A stretch of 64,000 nucleotides of DNA from Micromonospora parastrephiae (GCF_016802865.1 NZ_JAEVHM010000006.1:1-64000); one strand, 5' to 3'. Positions 1-12,768 are shown, numbered from the stretch's first letter. The notes: a model not told the origin generated them from the sequence alone. Numbers and translations: made by a program.

Positions 1-618
1 CCGCGGCCACCAGCGGCCGAGCACAGCGGGCGGCGGCCAACCGGAGCAGCGGCAGCAGCGCGTAGTCGTCGTCGTCCGGTATGCCGCCGCGATGCCCGCC
101 TGCCTCGGTGCCCTGCACCACGACCGCGTCCACGCCCCGCTCGACGACGGCCGCCGCGGCGTCCGGCCGGGTGACGGTCGCCCACACCTCGGTGCCCCGC
201 TCGCGCAGGGCGGCCACCGCCGCCCGGTCCGGCAGGCCGAACACGAAGGACACCACCGGGACCGGGTCCGCGAGCAGCGCGGCCAGCTTCTCGGGGTACG
301 CGTCGTCGCCGCCCACCGGCTCACCCAACCGCACCCCGCGCTGCTCGGCCTGCGGGGTGAGCCGCTCGGCGTACACCTCGATGGCGGCCTCGTCGACGGG
401 GCGGCGCCGGGCAGGAAGACGTTGACCCCGAACGGGCGGTCGGTGCGGGCGCGGACCTCCGCGACGTCGGCGACCAGCCGGCCGGCGTCGATCATCCCGG
501 CGGCCAGGAAGCCCAGGCCACCGGCGGCGGAGACGGCCGCCACGAGCGACGGTGTGGACGGGCCGCCGGCCATCGGAGCGGCGACGATCGGATGACGCAA
601 CGTGGACAGTACGGACAT
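1..618 (-). pseudogene. Nitronate monooxygenase (2-nitropropane dioxygenase family), 3' end off the window, frameshifted
   Basis: The gene starts at ATG 618 after a GGGAGG-type ribosome site. The N-terminus reads MSVLSTLRHPIVAAPMAGG, the FMN-binding start of nitronate monooxygenases, followed by AAGGLGFLAAG and PFGVNVFLP. In the region 401-412 the frame changes: the continuation DEAAIEVYAERL, then VVSFVFGLP, then VVVQGTEAGGHRGG (phosphate-binding Gly-rich segment) is in another frame. Family members are TIM-barrel flavoenzymes that oxidise alkyl nitronates with O2. About two thirds of a typical 320-350 residue protein is visible; the rest lies left of base 1. The upstream neighbour ends 48 bp away on the same strand, so the two may be co-transcribed. 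Either a base-calling error or a real lesion could explain the shift. Confidence 0.8.
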
Positions 619-665
619 CCGGCCATCCTCCCGCATGGGGTCCGCGCCGACCGACGCCCGGTCGG

Positions 666-1759
666 TCACCGACGGTCGGTGTGCCGCCGCCACAGCACCC
701 CGGCGACCGTGAGGAGCGCCAGTAGCGTCCAGGCGCCGGCCGCGAGCGGCCAGATCGGGCCGTCGACGCGGTCGGTCGCTCGGCTGCCGGAAGGGCCGCC
801 GGCGCGGGCGGAGACGCGGCGGTGGACTCCGCCGGGTGCGCGCCGGCGGCGGTCGCCGTTCCGACCGCGTACCGCAGGATCGTCGGGCGGGTGCCCGGCG
901 GCTGGTCGGCGGACTCGGACACGGTGAGCAGCGAGCGGCCGTCACGGCTGTAGGTGATCGACTCGCCCTGCGGTTCGTCCGGCAGTGGGGTGACCCGCGC
1001 GGTGCCGGTGGTCAGCGCGGCGACCACGTCACCGTCGGGCACGTCGTACTCGAAGGCGTCGGCGTAGGTGCGCAGCACCACCCGGCGCCCGTCCGGCGCG
1101 CTCGCCGCGCCGGTGACCACGCCCCGCCCGAGGAACGAGAACGGATTGCTGGTCGAACTGGACGGCAGGACCACCTGGCCGGCCGAGTCCAGCGGCGTCG
1201 TCGCGCCCGGCCGGAGTGCGGTGGTCGGCGCGTACAGGACGGCGGTGCCGCTGCCGCCCTTGGTGATGATCAGCGGCCGGCCGTCGCTGTCGAGCAGCAA
1301 CGCCTCCGCGTCGTGCGGGCGATCCGGGTACGTCATCCGGTGCAGCACCGGCTCCTCCGCGCCCGGCGCGAGCCGCCACAGGGCGATCGTCTCCCGCGTG
1401 CGGTCGTTGTCACCGATGTCGGCGACCCAGACGGTGCCGTCCCGGCCGATCGCCAGGTCCTCGGTGTCGCGGGGGCGGGACGGGTAGCTGACCGTCCGCG
1501 TCACCGCGCAGCGGCGGTCGAGGTAGAAGATCCGGCGGCGGGCCTCGTCGTCAGCGCCGTCGTTGACCACCACGTACCCGTCGTCCGTGGCGACCATCCC
1601 GGAGATCTCCTTGAGCCGGTCGTCACGCACCTGGCACACCGGTGTCGGGGCCGTCTCGCCGGCCACGGCCGCACCCGGCGCCAGCACCACGGCCGGCACG
1701 ACGCCGACGGCCAGCGCGCCCAGCGTCGCTGCCGCGCGGGCACGCCGCCCCCGGGTCAC
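666..1759 (-). CDS. Secreted, membrane-anchored beta-propeller-like protein (frameshift near the C-terminus)
   Basis: Start GTG 1759 gives VTRGRRARAAATLGALAVG, a signal peptide, then a mature domain beginning CQVRDDRLKEISGMVATDDG. Recurrent DGTVWVADIGDND- and DAEALLLDSDG-like segments resemble propeller blades of extracellular esterase-like or SMP-30-like proteins; no specific activity can be assigned. After an Ala/Pro linker (about 760-830) the original frame stays open with no sensible sequence. The neighbouring frame encodes WPLAAGAWTLLALLTVAGVL plus WRRHTDRR and a stop at 668-666, a classic C-terminal membrane anchor with a basic tail. A single-base frameshift in the linker is therefore inferred. 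The gene ends 48 bp before the nitronate monooxygenase start. Confidence 0.65.
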
Positions 1760-1923
1760 CCACCCGCGTGACCCGCATCGCCCGCCTCCTCGTCGCGGCC
1801 ACGTCCCGGGCCGTACCGACCATCCTGGCCGATCTCGACCACCCGCGCGGTCATCTCGGGGACGCGTCCACACCCTTGTCGATGTACTGTCACCCCGCCG
1901 GATTCTGGACGTGAGGGATGGTC

Positions 1924-2880
1924 ATGCCCGCGAGCGACACCTCCGTGGCCCGCCGGTTCGGGCGGACGCTGTCCCGTCGCCTGGGCCGTCCGGCCGGTGG
2001 CACCGGCGTGGCCTGGGCGGCGCTCGGCGCGGTCATCTGCGGCCTCTTCACCGGCGCGTTGGCCAGTCGGGTCGCCTGGGAGACCTCGCGACCGCAACCC
2101 GACCGGGCCGAGGCCGGCGCCATCCTGACCGAGGTCTTTCCCGGGCACGACCTCGGCGACATCGACACCCCGCCCGCGCTCTTCGTGGTCTACGCGCACC
2201 CGGTGCGCCTGGGCACCGTCAAGACCCTGCTGTTGGGCGACGGCGGCGAGTACCAGGAGAGCGCCACCGGCGCCGCCGCCTTCGGCGCTCCGCCGGTGCC
2301 CGCCGAGCAGATCGTCGCGGTGGCCCGGGACCGATTGAGAAGTTCCGGCTGGCGGGTGTACGACCCGCAGGAGTCCGGCGGGACCACCTGCACGGACAAG
2401 GTGTGCGCCACCCCGGTGGCGGTGACCGACACGGCAATGATCGCCCGGCGCGGCGACACCATCCTGAATGCCATGATCTCCTCGCAGGCAGCCGTCGACG
2501 CCACCTACCTGACGGTCGAGGTGCACCGCGCGCCACCCCCGGCGGTGGTGCCGGCCGGTGTGCTCGGCACGCTGCTGGGCGCGGTGGTCGCCTGGGCGGT
2601 CTTCGGCTGGGCCAGCCGGCGCACCGCGGGGAGACGCAGCGGCGGCACGGTGAACGTCCTGATCGGCGTGGCCATGGTGCTGTGGTGGCTGCCGGTGCTG
2701 CTGACCGTCCCGCTGCTGCTGCGCCACCACCTGGACGAGCCGCACCCGGCCTGGCATCCGCTGTGGGAGTGGCTGGGCCAGCCGACCGCCTCGCTGCTCT
2801 TCCTCGTCGGTGCGCTGTGCGTACTGCTGGCACTGGGCGTGGCCGCCGGAACCCGCCGGGGCACCTCGACCGCCCTCTGA
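1924..2880 (+). CDS. Conserved hypothetical membrane protein, about 4 TM segments
   Basis: About 318 residues. ATG 1924 is preferred over ATG 1918 because the GAGGGA ribosome site ends 5-6 bases before it; the upstream ATG overlaps that site. One membrane segment near the N-terminus (AALGAVICGLFTGALA) is followed by an extracytoplasmic domain of about 150 residues with a Cys pair (TTCTDKVCATP). Three further hydrophobic segments follow (PAGVLGTLLGAVVAWAVFGW, VLIGVAMVLWWLPVLL, LLFLVGALCVLLALGVAAG). I do not recognise the family. It stands alone, divergent from the propeller-like gene and convergent with the SGNH hydrolase. Confidence 0.7.
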   Translation: MPASDTSVARRFGRTLSRRLGRPAGGTGVAWAALGAVICGLFTGALASRVAWETSRPQPDRAEAGAILTEVFPGHDLGDIDTPPALFVVYAHPVRLGTVKTLLLGDGGEYQESATGAAAFGAPPVPAEQIVAVARDRLRSSGWRVYDPQESGGTTCTDKVCATPVAVTDTAMIARRGDTILNAMISSQAAVDATYLTVEVHRAPPPAVVPAGVLGTLLGAVVAWAVFGWASRRTAGRRSGGTVNVLIGVAMVLWWLPVLLTVPLLLRHHLDEPHPAWHPLWEWLGQPTASLLFLVGALCVLLALGVAAGTRRGTSTAL

Positions 2881-2883
2881 GCG

Positions 2884-2903
2884 GGCCCGGGGCGCCCCGG
2901 GCC
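2884..2903. terminator. GC palindrome between convergent genes
   Basis: A perfect 20-bp palindrome, GGCCCGGGGC followed by its complement, lies 4 bp after the membrane-protein stop and 38 bp from the SGNH hydrolase stop. It probably acts as a bidirectional terminator. No T-run follows, as is usual in high-GC actinobacteria. Confidence 0.55.
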
Positions 2904-2940
2904 GTCCCGCCGGGTACGACGTGGACCGGCCGGGCGTCCG

Positions 2941-6677
<3,737 letters not shown>

Positions 6678-6722
6678 GCAGTGGCCCGGCGGGCTGTCGA
6701 CAACCGCCGCGAGGAGGCTCCG

Positions 6723-6995
6723 ATGAGCACATACCGGGACGACCAGGGCGCTCCGATTCCTCCCCCGGAGGCGGACGCCGTCGAGCAACGGCAGGACGCG
6801 TTCGACGTCGGTCCGCCGGACCGGGTGTCGGGTGACGTCGACCCGGAGGCGTCCGAGGCCGACCTGGCCGAGCAGGGCGCCCTGCCGGCGGGCGCGCTCG
6901 AGGAGGTGACGTCGCTGCCGGCCGACGCGAACCCGGCGGACGCCCTCGAACAGCGCCAGGAGATCCCCACCCGCGACGAGGGCCGCCGAACCTGA
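6723..6995 (+). CDS. Small acidic protein with three AD-x-x-EQ repeats, function unknown
   Basis: 90 residues. ATG 6723 follows a GAGGAGGC ribosome site. The protein is very acidic, has no Cys and no membrane segment, and looks largely disordered. Three copies of a motif are visible, EADAVEQRQD, EADLAEQGAL and PADALEQRQE, separated by Pro-rich stretches. Similar short Asp/Glu-rich proteins are common in Micromonospora as I recall, but I cannot give a function. It lies just downstream of the M64 peptidase and ends before a strong inverted repeat. Confidence 0.7.
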   Translation: MSTYRDDQGAPIPPPEADAVEQRQDAFDVGPPDRVSGDVDPEASEADLAEQGALPAGALEEVTSLPADANPADALEQRQEIPTRDEGRRT

Positions 6996-7048
6996 CCACA
7001 CCCGGCCCGGCCGCCGTACCGGGTCGGCCCGACACGTCCCGCGACGTG

Positions 7049-7086
7049 TGATGCCTGTGACTCATCGTGATGACTCACAGGCATCA
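7049..7086. terminator. 18-bp inverted repeat between convergent genes
   Basis: Arms TGATGCCTGTGACTCATC and GATGACTCACAGGCATCA are separated by GT, with a single mismatch. The element sits between the convergent acidic-protein and mntH genes and is probably a bidirectional terminator. It is unusually AT-rich for this genome and contains TGACTCA twice, so a protein-binding site is an alternative. Confidence 0.6.
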
Positions 7087-7124
7087 CGCTCGTGCGGACG
7101 TCCGCACCGAAACCGCCGCCCGGC

Positions 7125-8393
7125 TCAGCCGGCGACGACCTGCCGGAGCAGGAACGCGTTGAGCGCGACCACCAGCACGGCCACCAGCGACGCGGCGGCG
7201 GTGGTGAGGGGGTGGTTGACCAGGTTTCCCATCAGGTCGCGGCGGCGGGTGAAGGCGACCACCGGGATCAGCGCGAAGGGGATGCCGAAGCTGAGGATGA
7301 CCTGGGACAGCACCAGGGCCCGGGTGGGGTCCAGGCCGATGGCGAGTACGGCGAGCGCGGGCAGGAGTGTGACCAGGCGGCGCAGCAGCAGTGGAATCCG
7401 CCGCCGCAGGAAGCCCTCCATGATCACCTCGCCGGCGTAGGTGCCGACGCTGGTGGACGCGAGCCCGGAGACCAGCAGGGCGATGGCGAAGCCGAACGCC
7501 GCGGCGGTGCCGATGGTCTGACCGAGGCCGGCGTGCACCCCCTCCAGGCTGTCCGCGCCGGCCGGGCCGCCGCCGCGGAAGCTGGCCGCGGCGATCAGCA
7601 GCATGGCGAGGTTGACCGCTCCGGCGGCCGTCAGCGCCAGCAGCACGTCAGCGCGTTGGCCACGGAAGAGCGTACGGCGTTCGGTGTCGTCGGCGGCGGG
7701 GATGCGGTCGCGGGTCAGCGCGGAGTGCACGTAGATGACGTGCGGCATGACGGTGGCGCCGAGGATGCCGGCGGCCAGCAGCACGCTGTCGGTGCCCTGG
7801 AGCCGGGGCACCAGGCCGGCGACGGCGGAGCCCGGATCGGAGCCGGAGGCGAGCAGGTTGGCGGCGAAGGCCAGAACGATGACGCCGAGCAGCACGGCGA
7901 TGCCGATCTCGAACGCCCGGAAGCCGCGCGAGCGCAGGGCGAGCACGGCGAACGCGGCGGCGCCGATGATGATCCCGCCGGGCAACAGTGGGATGCCGAA
8001 GAGCAGGTAGAGGGCGACCGCGCCGCCGATCACCTCGGCCAGGTCGGTGGCCATGGCGACCAGTTCGGCCTGCACCCACATCATCCGGTTCACCGGCCGG
8101 GGCAGGCGCTCCCGGCACAGTTCGGGCAGGCTGCGCCCGGTGGCCAGGCCCAGCTTGGCGGTGAGCGTCTGCACCAGCATGGCCATCAGGTTGGCCACCA
8201 CCACGACCCAGACCAGCAGGTAGCCGTAGCGCGCGCCGGCGGCCGAGTTGGTCGCGAAGTTGCCGGGGTCGACGTACGCGACGGCGGCGACGAACGCCGG
8301 GCCCAGCAGGATCAGCCGTCCCCGTACCCGACCTCGGGCGCGGGCCGTCTGTAGCGGTGTCGCCGTCGATGCCGTGAGCTGCTTGGTGACCAT
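7125..8393 (-). CDS. mntH: Nramp-family divalent metal (Mn2+/Fe2+) transporter
   Basis: 422 residues. ATG 8393 is preceded by GGGGAGG. About 11 membrane segments are visible. TM1 carries DPGNFATN (Asp42, Asn45) and TM6 carries MPHVIYVHS; these are the two unwound helices whose Asp, Asn and Met side chains bind the metal in Nramp proteins. The protein imports Mn2+ or Fe2+ across the cytoplasmic membrane with protons. The gene is monocistronic, between an inverted-repeat terminator and the divergent GntR operon. I see no Mn riboswitch or MntR box that I could defend in the 200 bp upstream. Confidence 0.93.
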   Translation of the reverse strand: MVTKQLTASTATPLQTARARGRVRGRLILLGPAFVAAVAYVDPGNFATNSAAGARYGYLLVWVVVVANLMAMLVQTLTAKLGLATGRSLPELCRERLPRPVNRMMWVQAELVAMATDLAEVIGGAVALYLLFGIPLLPGGIIIGAAAFAVLALRSRGFRAFEIGIAVLLGVIVLAFAANLLASGSDPGSAVAGLVPRLQGTDSVLLAAGILGATVMPHVIYVHSALTRDRIPAADDTERRTLFRGQRADVLLALTAAGAVNLAMLLIAAASFRGGGPAGADSLEGVHAGLGQTIGTAAAFGFAIALLVSGLASTSVGTYAGEVIMEGFLRRRIPLLLRRLVTLLPALAVLAIGLDPTRALVLSQVILSFGIPFALIPVVAFTRRRDLMGNLVNHPLTTAAASLVAVLVVALNAFLLRQVVAG

Positions 8394-8524
8394 CGGACAC
8401 CTCCCCGTTCGCGCGGATCGCCTGCCGTCCCCTTCCCGGTCGGCTGACCCGTCGGTGCCAACGTCTGGCCCGCCGGTGCCACCACCGGCGACGCGCCGCA
8501 ATGCCGCGACGCGCCGGGTCGTGC

Positions 8525-8590
8525 TTGACAGGTGGGACTCACCCGGTGAAGCTGTCTATTAGTCCTATTGTCGTAGGACAACAGGAAGGA
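8525..8590 (+). promoter_or_regulatory. Promoter/operator region of the YtrA-type operon
   Basis: A TTGACA hexamer lies at 8525-8530. A perfect 6-bp inverted repeat, GTCCTA at 8562-8567 and TAGGAC at 8574-8579, lies just ahead of the ribosome site GGAAGGA (8584-8590). YtrA-type regulators usually repress their own ABC operon through a palindrome of this kind; that this dyad is the operator is inference. Confidence 0.45.
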
Positions 8591-8599
8591 TCATCTCGA

Positions 8600-9007
8600 G
8601 TGATCGAGTTCGTGCTGGACAGCCGGTCGAAGGTGAACACCTACATGCAGCTCGTGCAGCAGGTGAAACAGGCGCTGCGGGTGGGTCTGCTCTCGCCGGG
8701 CGACCAGTTGCCGAAGGTTCGGGACGTCGCGCAGTCACTGGCGATCAACCCGAACACGGTGCTGAAGGCGTACCGGGAGTTGGAGATCGAGGGTCTGGTC
8801 GGCGGCCGCCCCGGGGTGGGCACGTTCGTTCAGCGCACCCTGGCCGGCGCGTCCCTGCCCAACCAGGCCGAGCTGCGCGAGGACCTGGTCGCGTGGCTGC
8901 ACCGGGCGCAGGCCGCCGGCCTCACGGCCGAGGACGTCGTCGCCCTGGTGGAGACCACGCTGCGGGCCACCCTCGCCGACGACGCCCCGCAGAAGGAGCC
9001 CGCGTGA
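8600..9007 (+). CDS. GntR-family transcriptional regulator, YtrA subfamily
   Basis: 135 residues from GTG 8600, 9 bases after GGAAGGA. The winged helix is complete: YMQLVQQVKQALRVGLLSPGDQLP, then VRDVAQSLAINPNTVLKAYRELE (helix-turn-helix) and a wing ending GVGTFVQ. Only about 45 residues follow, too short for a ligand-binding domain, which defines the YtrA subgroup. Such regulators sit first in operons encoding ABC transporters and repress them until a cell-envelope stress is sensed. The next two genes are exactly such an ABC pair. Confidence 0.88.
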   Translation: MIEFVLDSRSKVNTYMQLVQQVKQALRVGLLSPGDQLPKVRDVAQSLAINPNTVLKAYRELEIEGLVGGRPGVGTFVQRTLAGASLPNQAELREDLVAWLHRAQAAGLTAEDVVALVETTLRATLADDAPQKEPA

Positions 9008-9052
9008 GCGCGCGAACCATCAGGCACAGCGAGCGGAACGAGAGGACAGAGG

Positions 9053-9943
9053 ATGGACGTGGTCTTGGAGGCTGACCGGCTGGGCAAGCGGTACGGCAGC
9101 ACCTGGGCGTTGCGGGACTGCTCGCTGCACCTGCCGGCAGGCCGGATCGCCGCTCTGGTCGGGCCGAACGGCGCGGGCAAGAGCACGCTGCTGCACCTCG
9201 CGGTCGGGCTGCTCAAGCCCGACGCGGGCGTGGTACGGGTGTTCGGCAGATCCCCGTACGGCGACACGGAGGGCCTGGCCGACATCGGTTTCGTCGCCCA
9301 GGACACCCCGCTGTACCGGGACTTCACCGCCGCCGAGCTGGTCATCGCCGGCGGCAAGCTGAACAAACGGTGGGACGCGGCGTTGGCCCGTCAGCGACTG
9401 GCCCAGCTCGGCATCCCACCGGACCGACCGGTCGGCAAACTCTCCGGCGGGCAGCGGGCCCAGGTGGCGCTCGCCCTGGCGCTGGCCAAGCAGCCCCGGC
9501 TGCTGCTGCTCGACGAGCCGGTCGCCAGCCTCGACCCCCTCGCCCGGCGGGAGTTCCTCCAGTCGCTGATGGGAAGCGTGGCGGACTCCGGCACCACCGT
9601 TCTGCTCTCCTCGCACCTGCTGGCCGACCTGGAGCGCGTCTGCGACTACCTGATCGTGCTCAACTCCGCCCAGGTGCAGCTCACCGGCGCGGTCGACGAC
9701 CTGGTCGCCGAGCACCGCCAACTGGTCGGCCCACGGCACGACGGCGGCACGATCGGGGGCGTCGCCGCCGTGGTCCGGGCCAGCCACACCGACCGGCAGT
9801 CCACGCTGCTGGTCCGCACCGACGGCCCGGTCACCGACCCCGGCTGGACGGTCCGCGAGGTCAGCCTGGAGGACGTCGTCCTGGCCTACCTGGCCGACGG
9901 CACGACGCAGACCAGTCACAGCGAGTGGGGAGTGCCGGCATGA
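9053..9943 (+). CDS. ABC transporter ATP-binding protein of the YtrA-type operon
   Basis: 296 residues. Walker A GPNGAGKST, Q-loop VAQD, signature KLSGGQRAQVALA, Walker B LLLLDEP and switch His SSHLLADLERVCD are all intact, so an active ATPase is expected. The C-terminal 80 residues are a variable regulatory extension. It lies 45 bp after the GntR gene and overlaps the permease start by 4 bp (ATGA), so coupling is likely. The protein would energise the following permease; the substrate is unknown, with peptides, antibiotics or envelope components usual for this type. Confidence 0.9.
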   Translation: MDVVLEADRLGKRYGSTWALRDCSLHLPAGRIAALVGPNGAGKSTLLHLAVGLLKPDAGVVRVFGRSPYGDTEGLADIGFVAQDTPLYRDFTAAELVIAGGKLNKRWDAALARQRLAQLGIPPDRPVGKLSGGQRAQVALALALAKQPRLLLLDEPVASLDPLARREFLQSLMGSVADSGTTVLLSSHLLADLERVCDYLIVLNSAQVQLTGAVDDLVAEHRQLVGPRHDGGTIGGVAAVVRASHTDRQSTLLVRTDGPVTDPGWTVREVSLEDVVLAYLADGTTQTSHSEWGVPA

Positions 9944-10929
9944 TCTGGTTGACCTGGCGGCAACACCGCAAGCAGGCGTTCTACACCCTGCTGGGGCTCG
10001 CGGCGCTCGCCGCGCTGCTGGTGCCGATCGGCCTGGCGATGCGGAACACCTTCGGCGACCTCGGGCTGACGGACTGCGCCAGCCAACTCGCCCGCGCCGA
10101 CGTGGCACAGGCGACCCGGGAGACCTGCGAAACGGGCTATCGGCGCTTCGGCGACCGGTACGACAGCCTCAACCTGGTGGCCGTGCTGCTGATCACCCTG
10201 CCGGCGCTGGTCGGCCTCTTCTGGGGCGCACCGCTGGTCGCCCGCGAGGTGGAACAGGGCACGCACCGGTTCGTCTGGACCCAGGGCGTCGGGCGGACCC
10301 GGTGGGCCCTGGTGAAGTTCGGGCTGGTGGGCGCGGGCGTCCTGGTCCTCGCGACGGTCTACGGGCTGGGCATGTCCTGGTGGGTCGACCCGCTCACCAA
10401 GGCCGCGTACGAGGGTCGGCTCGGCATGATCGTCTTCGACCTGCAGGGCATCGTCCCGATCGGGTACACCCTGTTCGCCGTGGCGCTGGGCGTCTTCGCC
10501 GGCACCGTCTGGAAGCGGATGCTGCCTGCCATGGGCATCACCCTCGCCGGTTACATCGGCGTCCGGGCGGCGGTGGAGCTGCTGGCCCGACCGCGCTACC
10601 AGCCGGCGCGTACCCAGACCTTCTCGATCGAGGGGGAAGGGCCACCCGAGGTCAGTCGGGGGGACTGGGTCCTCGCCCAGGGCATCCGGAACCCCGATGG
10701 GACGGTGATCTCGGAGGGCGGCCGGATCCAGTGTCCGCCGGGCGGTAAAGGGCCGGACGGTCGGGTCTGCGGTGCGGAGCTGGGGCTGGAACCGGGCGCG
10801 TACAACTGGCAGTTGTACCAGCCGGCGGACCGGTTCTGGCTGTTCCAGGGCATCGAGACGGGCATCTTCGTCGCTCTCGCCCTGCTCCTGCTCTACATCG
10901 CTGTGCGCCGGCTCCGCCGCATCGCGTAG
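9940..10929 (+). CDS. ABC transporter permease of the YtrA-type operon
   Basis: 329 residues. ATG 9940 overlaps the ATPase stop. Six hydrophobic segments are visible: LLGLAALAALLVPIGLAM, AVLLITLPALVGLFWGAPLV, GAGVLVLATVYGLG, YTLFAVALGVFAGTVW, MGITLAGYIGVRAA and GIFVALALLLLYIAVR. An extracytoplasmic domain of about 90 residues lies before the last segment and contains two Cys (QCPPG and RVCGAE). The motif VAREVEQGTHRFVWTQ after TM2 is typical of this actinobacterial permease group. It forms the membrane channel with the preceding ATPase. Confidence 0.85.
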   Translation: MIWLTWRQHRKQAFYTLLGLAALAALLVPIGLAMRNTFGDLGLTDCASQLARADVAQATRETCETGYRRFGDRYDSLNLVAVLLITLPALVGLFWGAPLVAREVEQGTHRFVWTQGVGRTRWALVKFGLVGAGVLVLATVYGLGMSWWVDPLTKAAYEGRLGMIVFDLQGIVPIGYTLFAVALGVFAGTVWKRMLPAMGITLAGYIGVRAAVELLARPRYQPARTQTFSIEGEGPPEVSRGDWVLAQGIRNPDGTVISEGGRIQCPPGGKGPDGRVCGAELGLEPGAYNWQLYQPADRFWLFQGIETGIFVALALLLLYIAVRRLRRIA

Positions 10930-10938
10930 CCGGGCGTC

Positions 10939-10976
10939 GGGTGTTCGTCGAGGCGCGGGGGCCTCGACGAACACCC
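10939..10976 (+). terminator. Strong hairpin terminator after the GntR/ABC operon
   Basis: A perfect 16-bp stem, GGGTGTTCGTCGAGGC and its complement, encloses a GCGGGG loop and starts 10 bp after the permease stop. Confidence 0.8.
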
Positions 10977-11120
10977 CTCGGCCAGGGCACCGCGCCGGTC
11001 GGCGAAGTCGGATTCCAGCCCGTCGCCAACGCGACTCAACGTGTCCATCCGCTTACGACGGGTGCTCCCATGTGGACTCCAGGCCCGGGTCGGCCGGACC
11101 GCAGCGATGGGAGCGCACGC

Positions 11121-12730
11121 GTGAAGTCCAGAATCCTCCGTCGGGTCGGCGCCTCGGCCGTGGCGCTCGCCTGCGCCGCGCTGGGGGCGGTGGCGTTGCC
11201 GGCCGCCCCGGCGATGGCCAGCCCGATCCGCAACGCGACCGCCTGGTCGGTGCTGTTGTGCAAGTTCAGCGACAAGCCGGCGGAGCCACAACCGCCGTCG
11301 CACTTTGCCAACTTCCTCACCGCGGCCGGGACCGGCACCGGCGGGGTGGCGGACTACCTCGCCGACCAGTCCGGCGGGCGGGTGTCGCTGGCCGGCTCGG
11401 TGGTGCGGGGCTGGTACACGATGCCGTACACGCTGGCGCAGTTCCAGTCGGTCGACCGGTGGACCCGGATCCAGCGCTGCGTGGACACCGCGGCGACCGC
11501 CGGCTACGCGGTGCCCGCCGGCAACCGGATCGCGGTCATGCTCAACGACTGGGTGGACTCCGGCGCCGCCGGCGGCCGGGTGCTGCTCGACCCGGGCGCC
11601 TGGAACGTCGGCTTCGCCGCGCACGAGATGCTGCACGGCTACAACCTGGGACACTCGTTCTCCAACGACACCACCTACCAGAACGCGCCGTGGTCCCAAC
11701 CGGGCGAGTACGACGACCCGTGGGACGAGATGAGCGCCATGCACATCTACGCCTTCGGCACCGCGAACTACGGCACCAGCGCGGTCGGGCTCAACGGGCC
11801 GCACCGCGACGAGTTGGGCTGGCTGCCGAAGAACCGGGTGTTCACCATGGCGGCCGACGGGATCGGCTCGCGCAGCCTCACCCTGGCCCCGCTGGAGGTG
11901 CCCGCCGCGAGCGGCCCGCAGCTGATCCGGATCCCGTTCGACCCGGCCGACCTGTTCCACTACTACACCGTCGAGTTCCGCCGTAAGACCGGCTGGAGCG
12001 CCGGCATCCCCGCCGACACCGTGCTGCTGCACGAGGTCCGCGACGGCACCCCCACCCTGCTGCGCACCGGCCCCGGCGGCGGGCCGGCCCAGTCGCTCAA
12101 CGCCAACGGCGTGCAGATCGGCGTGAACTGGCTCTCCGGCAACGCGGCGTCGGTGACCGTGACCACCGACGTGGTCAACCGCTGCCTCCAGGGGTACGTC
12201 TGGCGCGAGGCCCGCGCCGGCGACCTGGTCTGCGTCACCGGCGCACCCGCAGCCAGGTCTGGGCGGACAACGCCGCCGCGGCGAGCCGCTGGGTGAACGG
12301 CCCGTACGGTCCGCACACCTGCGTCGCCGGCTACGTGTGGCGCGAGGCGTACGCCGGGGACGACGTCTGCGTCACCGGGGCGCAGCGCACCCAGGCCGCC
12401 GCCGACAACGCCGCCGCCGCGTCCCGGCGCAACCCGGCCCGGCTGGTGTCCGGCCCGAACAGCTGCGTCAGCGGGTACGTGTGGCGCGACGCCGACCAGT
12501 CCGACTACGTCTGCGTCACCGGGACGACCCGCTCCCAGGTGCTCGCGGACAACTCGGTCGCGGCGAGCCGCTGGGTCAACGGCCCGTACGGTCCGCACAC
12601 CTGCGTCGCCGGCTACGTGTGGCGCGAGGCGTTCATCGGCGACGACGTCTGCGTCACCGGGGCGCAGCGCACCCAGGCCGCCGCCGACAACGCCGCCGGC
12701 CCTGGGCGGGTCTTGCGTCCAGCCGGCTGA
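11121..12730 (+). CDS. Secreted HExxH zinc metalloprotease-like protein with four C-terminal GYVWREA repeats (frameshifted at about 12243)
   Basis: GTG 11121 follows GGGAG. The signal peptide ends PAMASPIRN. The catalytic motif AAHEMLHGYNLGHSF is an HExxHxxxxxH site (first His at 11622), followed by a conserved DEMSAM segment. Behind the protease domain come four units of about 45 residues with the core C-x2-GYVWRxAxxxDxVCVTG-x2-R-x-Q-x3-DN. The frame shifts within unit 1, around 12240-12252: the first frame degenerates after VCVTGAP, while the next frame continues TRSQVWADNAAAASRW. One lost base fits. If intact, the product is about 535 residues. The repeat is common in actinobacterial secreted proteins; its role is unknown, but conserved Cys pairs suggest a small disulfide-linked binding module. 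Confidence 0.75.
12280..12699 (+). repeat. Duplicated 138-bp segment within the GYVWREA repeat region
   Basis: Bases 12280-12417 and 12562-12699 are nearly identical at the DNA level and lie 282 bp (94 codons) apart. Units 1 and 3 resemble each other (TRSQV...SRWVNGPYGPHT), as do units 2 and 4 (GDDVCVTGAQRTQAAADN), so the four-unit array arose by duplication of a two-unit block. Confidence 0.75.
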
Positions 12731-12736
12731 CCGATC

Positions 12737-12768
12737 GCGCTCCCGGTGGTTCCGGCCACCGGGGGCGC
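12737..12768. terminator. Hairpin between convergent protease-like and ROK genes
   Basis: A 13-bp stem, GCGCTCCCGGTGG with a complementary arm and one G-T wobble, encloses loop TTCCGG, 6 bp after the repeat-protein stop. The 116 bp from here to the ROK stop hold nothing else recognisable. Confidence 0.65.

Noticed and set aside
8394..8524. Possible Mn2+ riboswitch before mntH
   Set aside because: The stretch is GC-rich without the conserved yybP-ykoY loops; nothing beyond the ribosome site can be defended.
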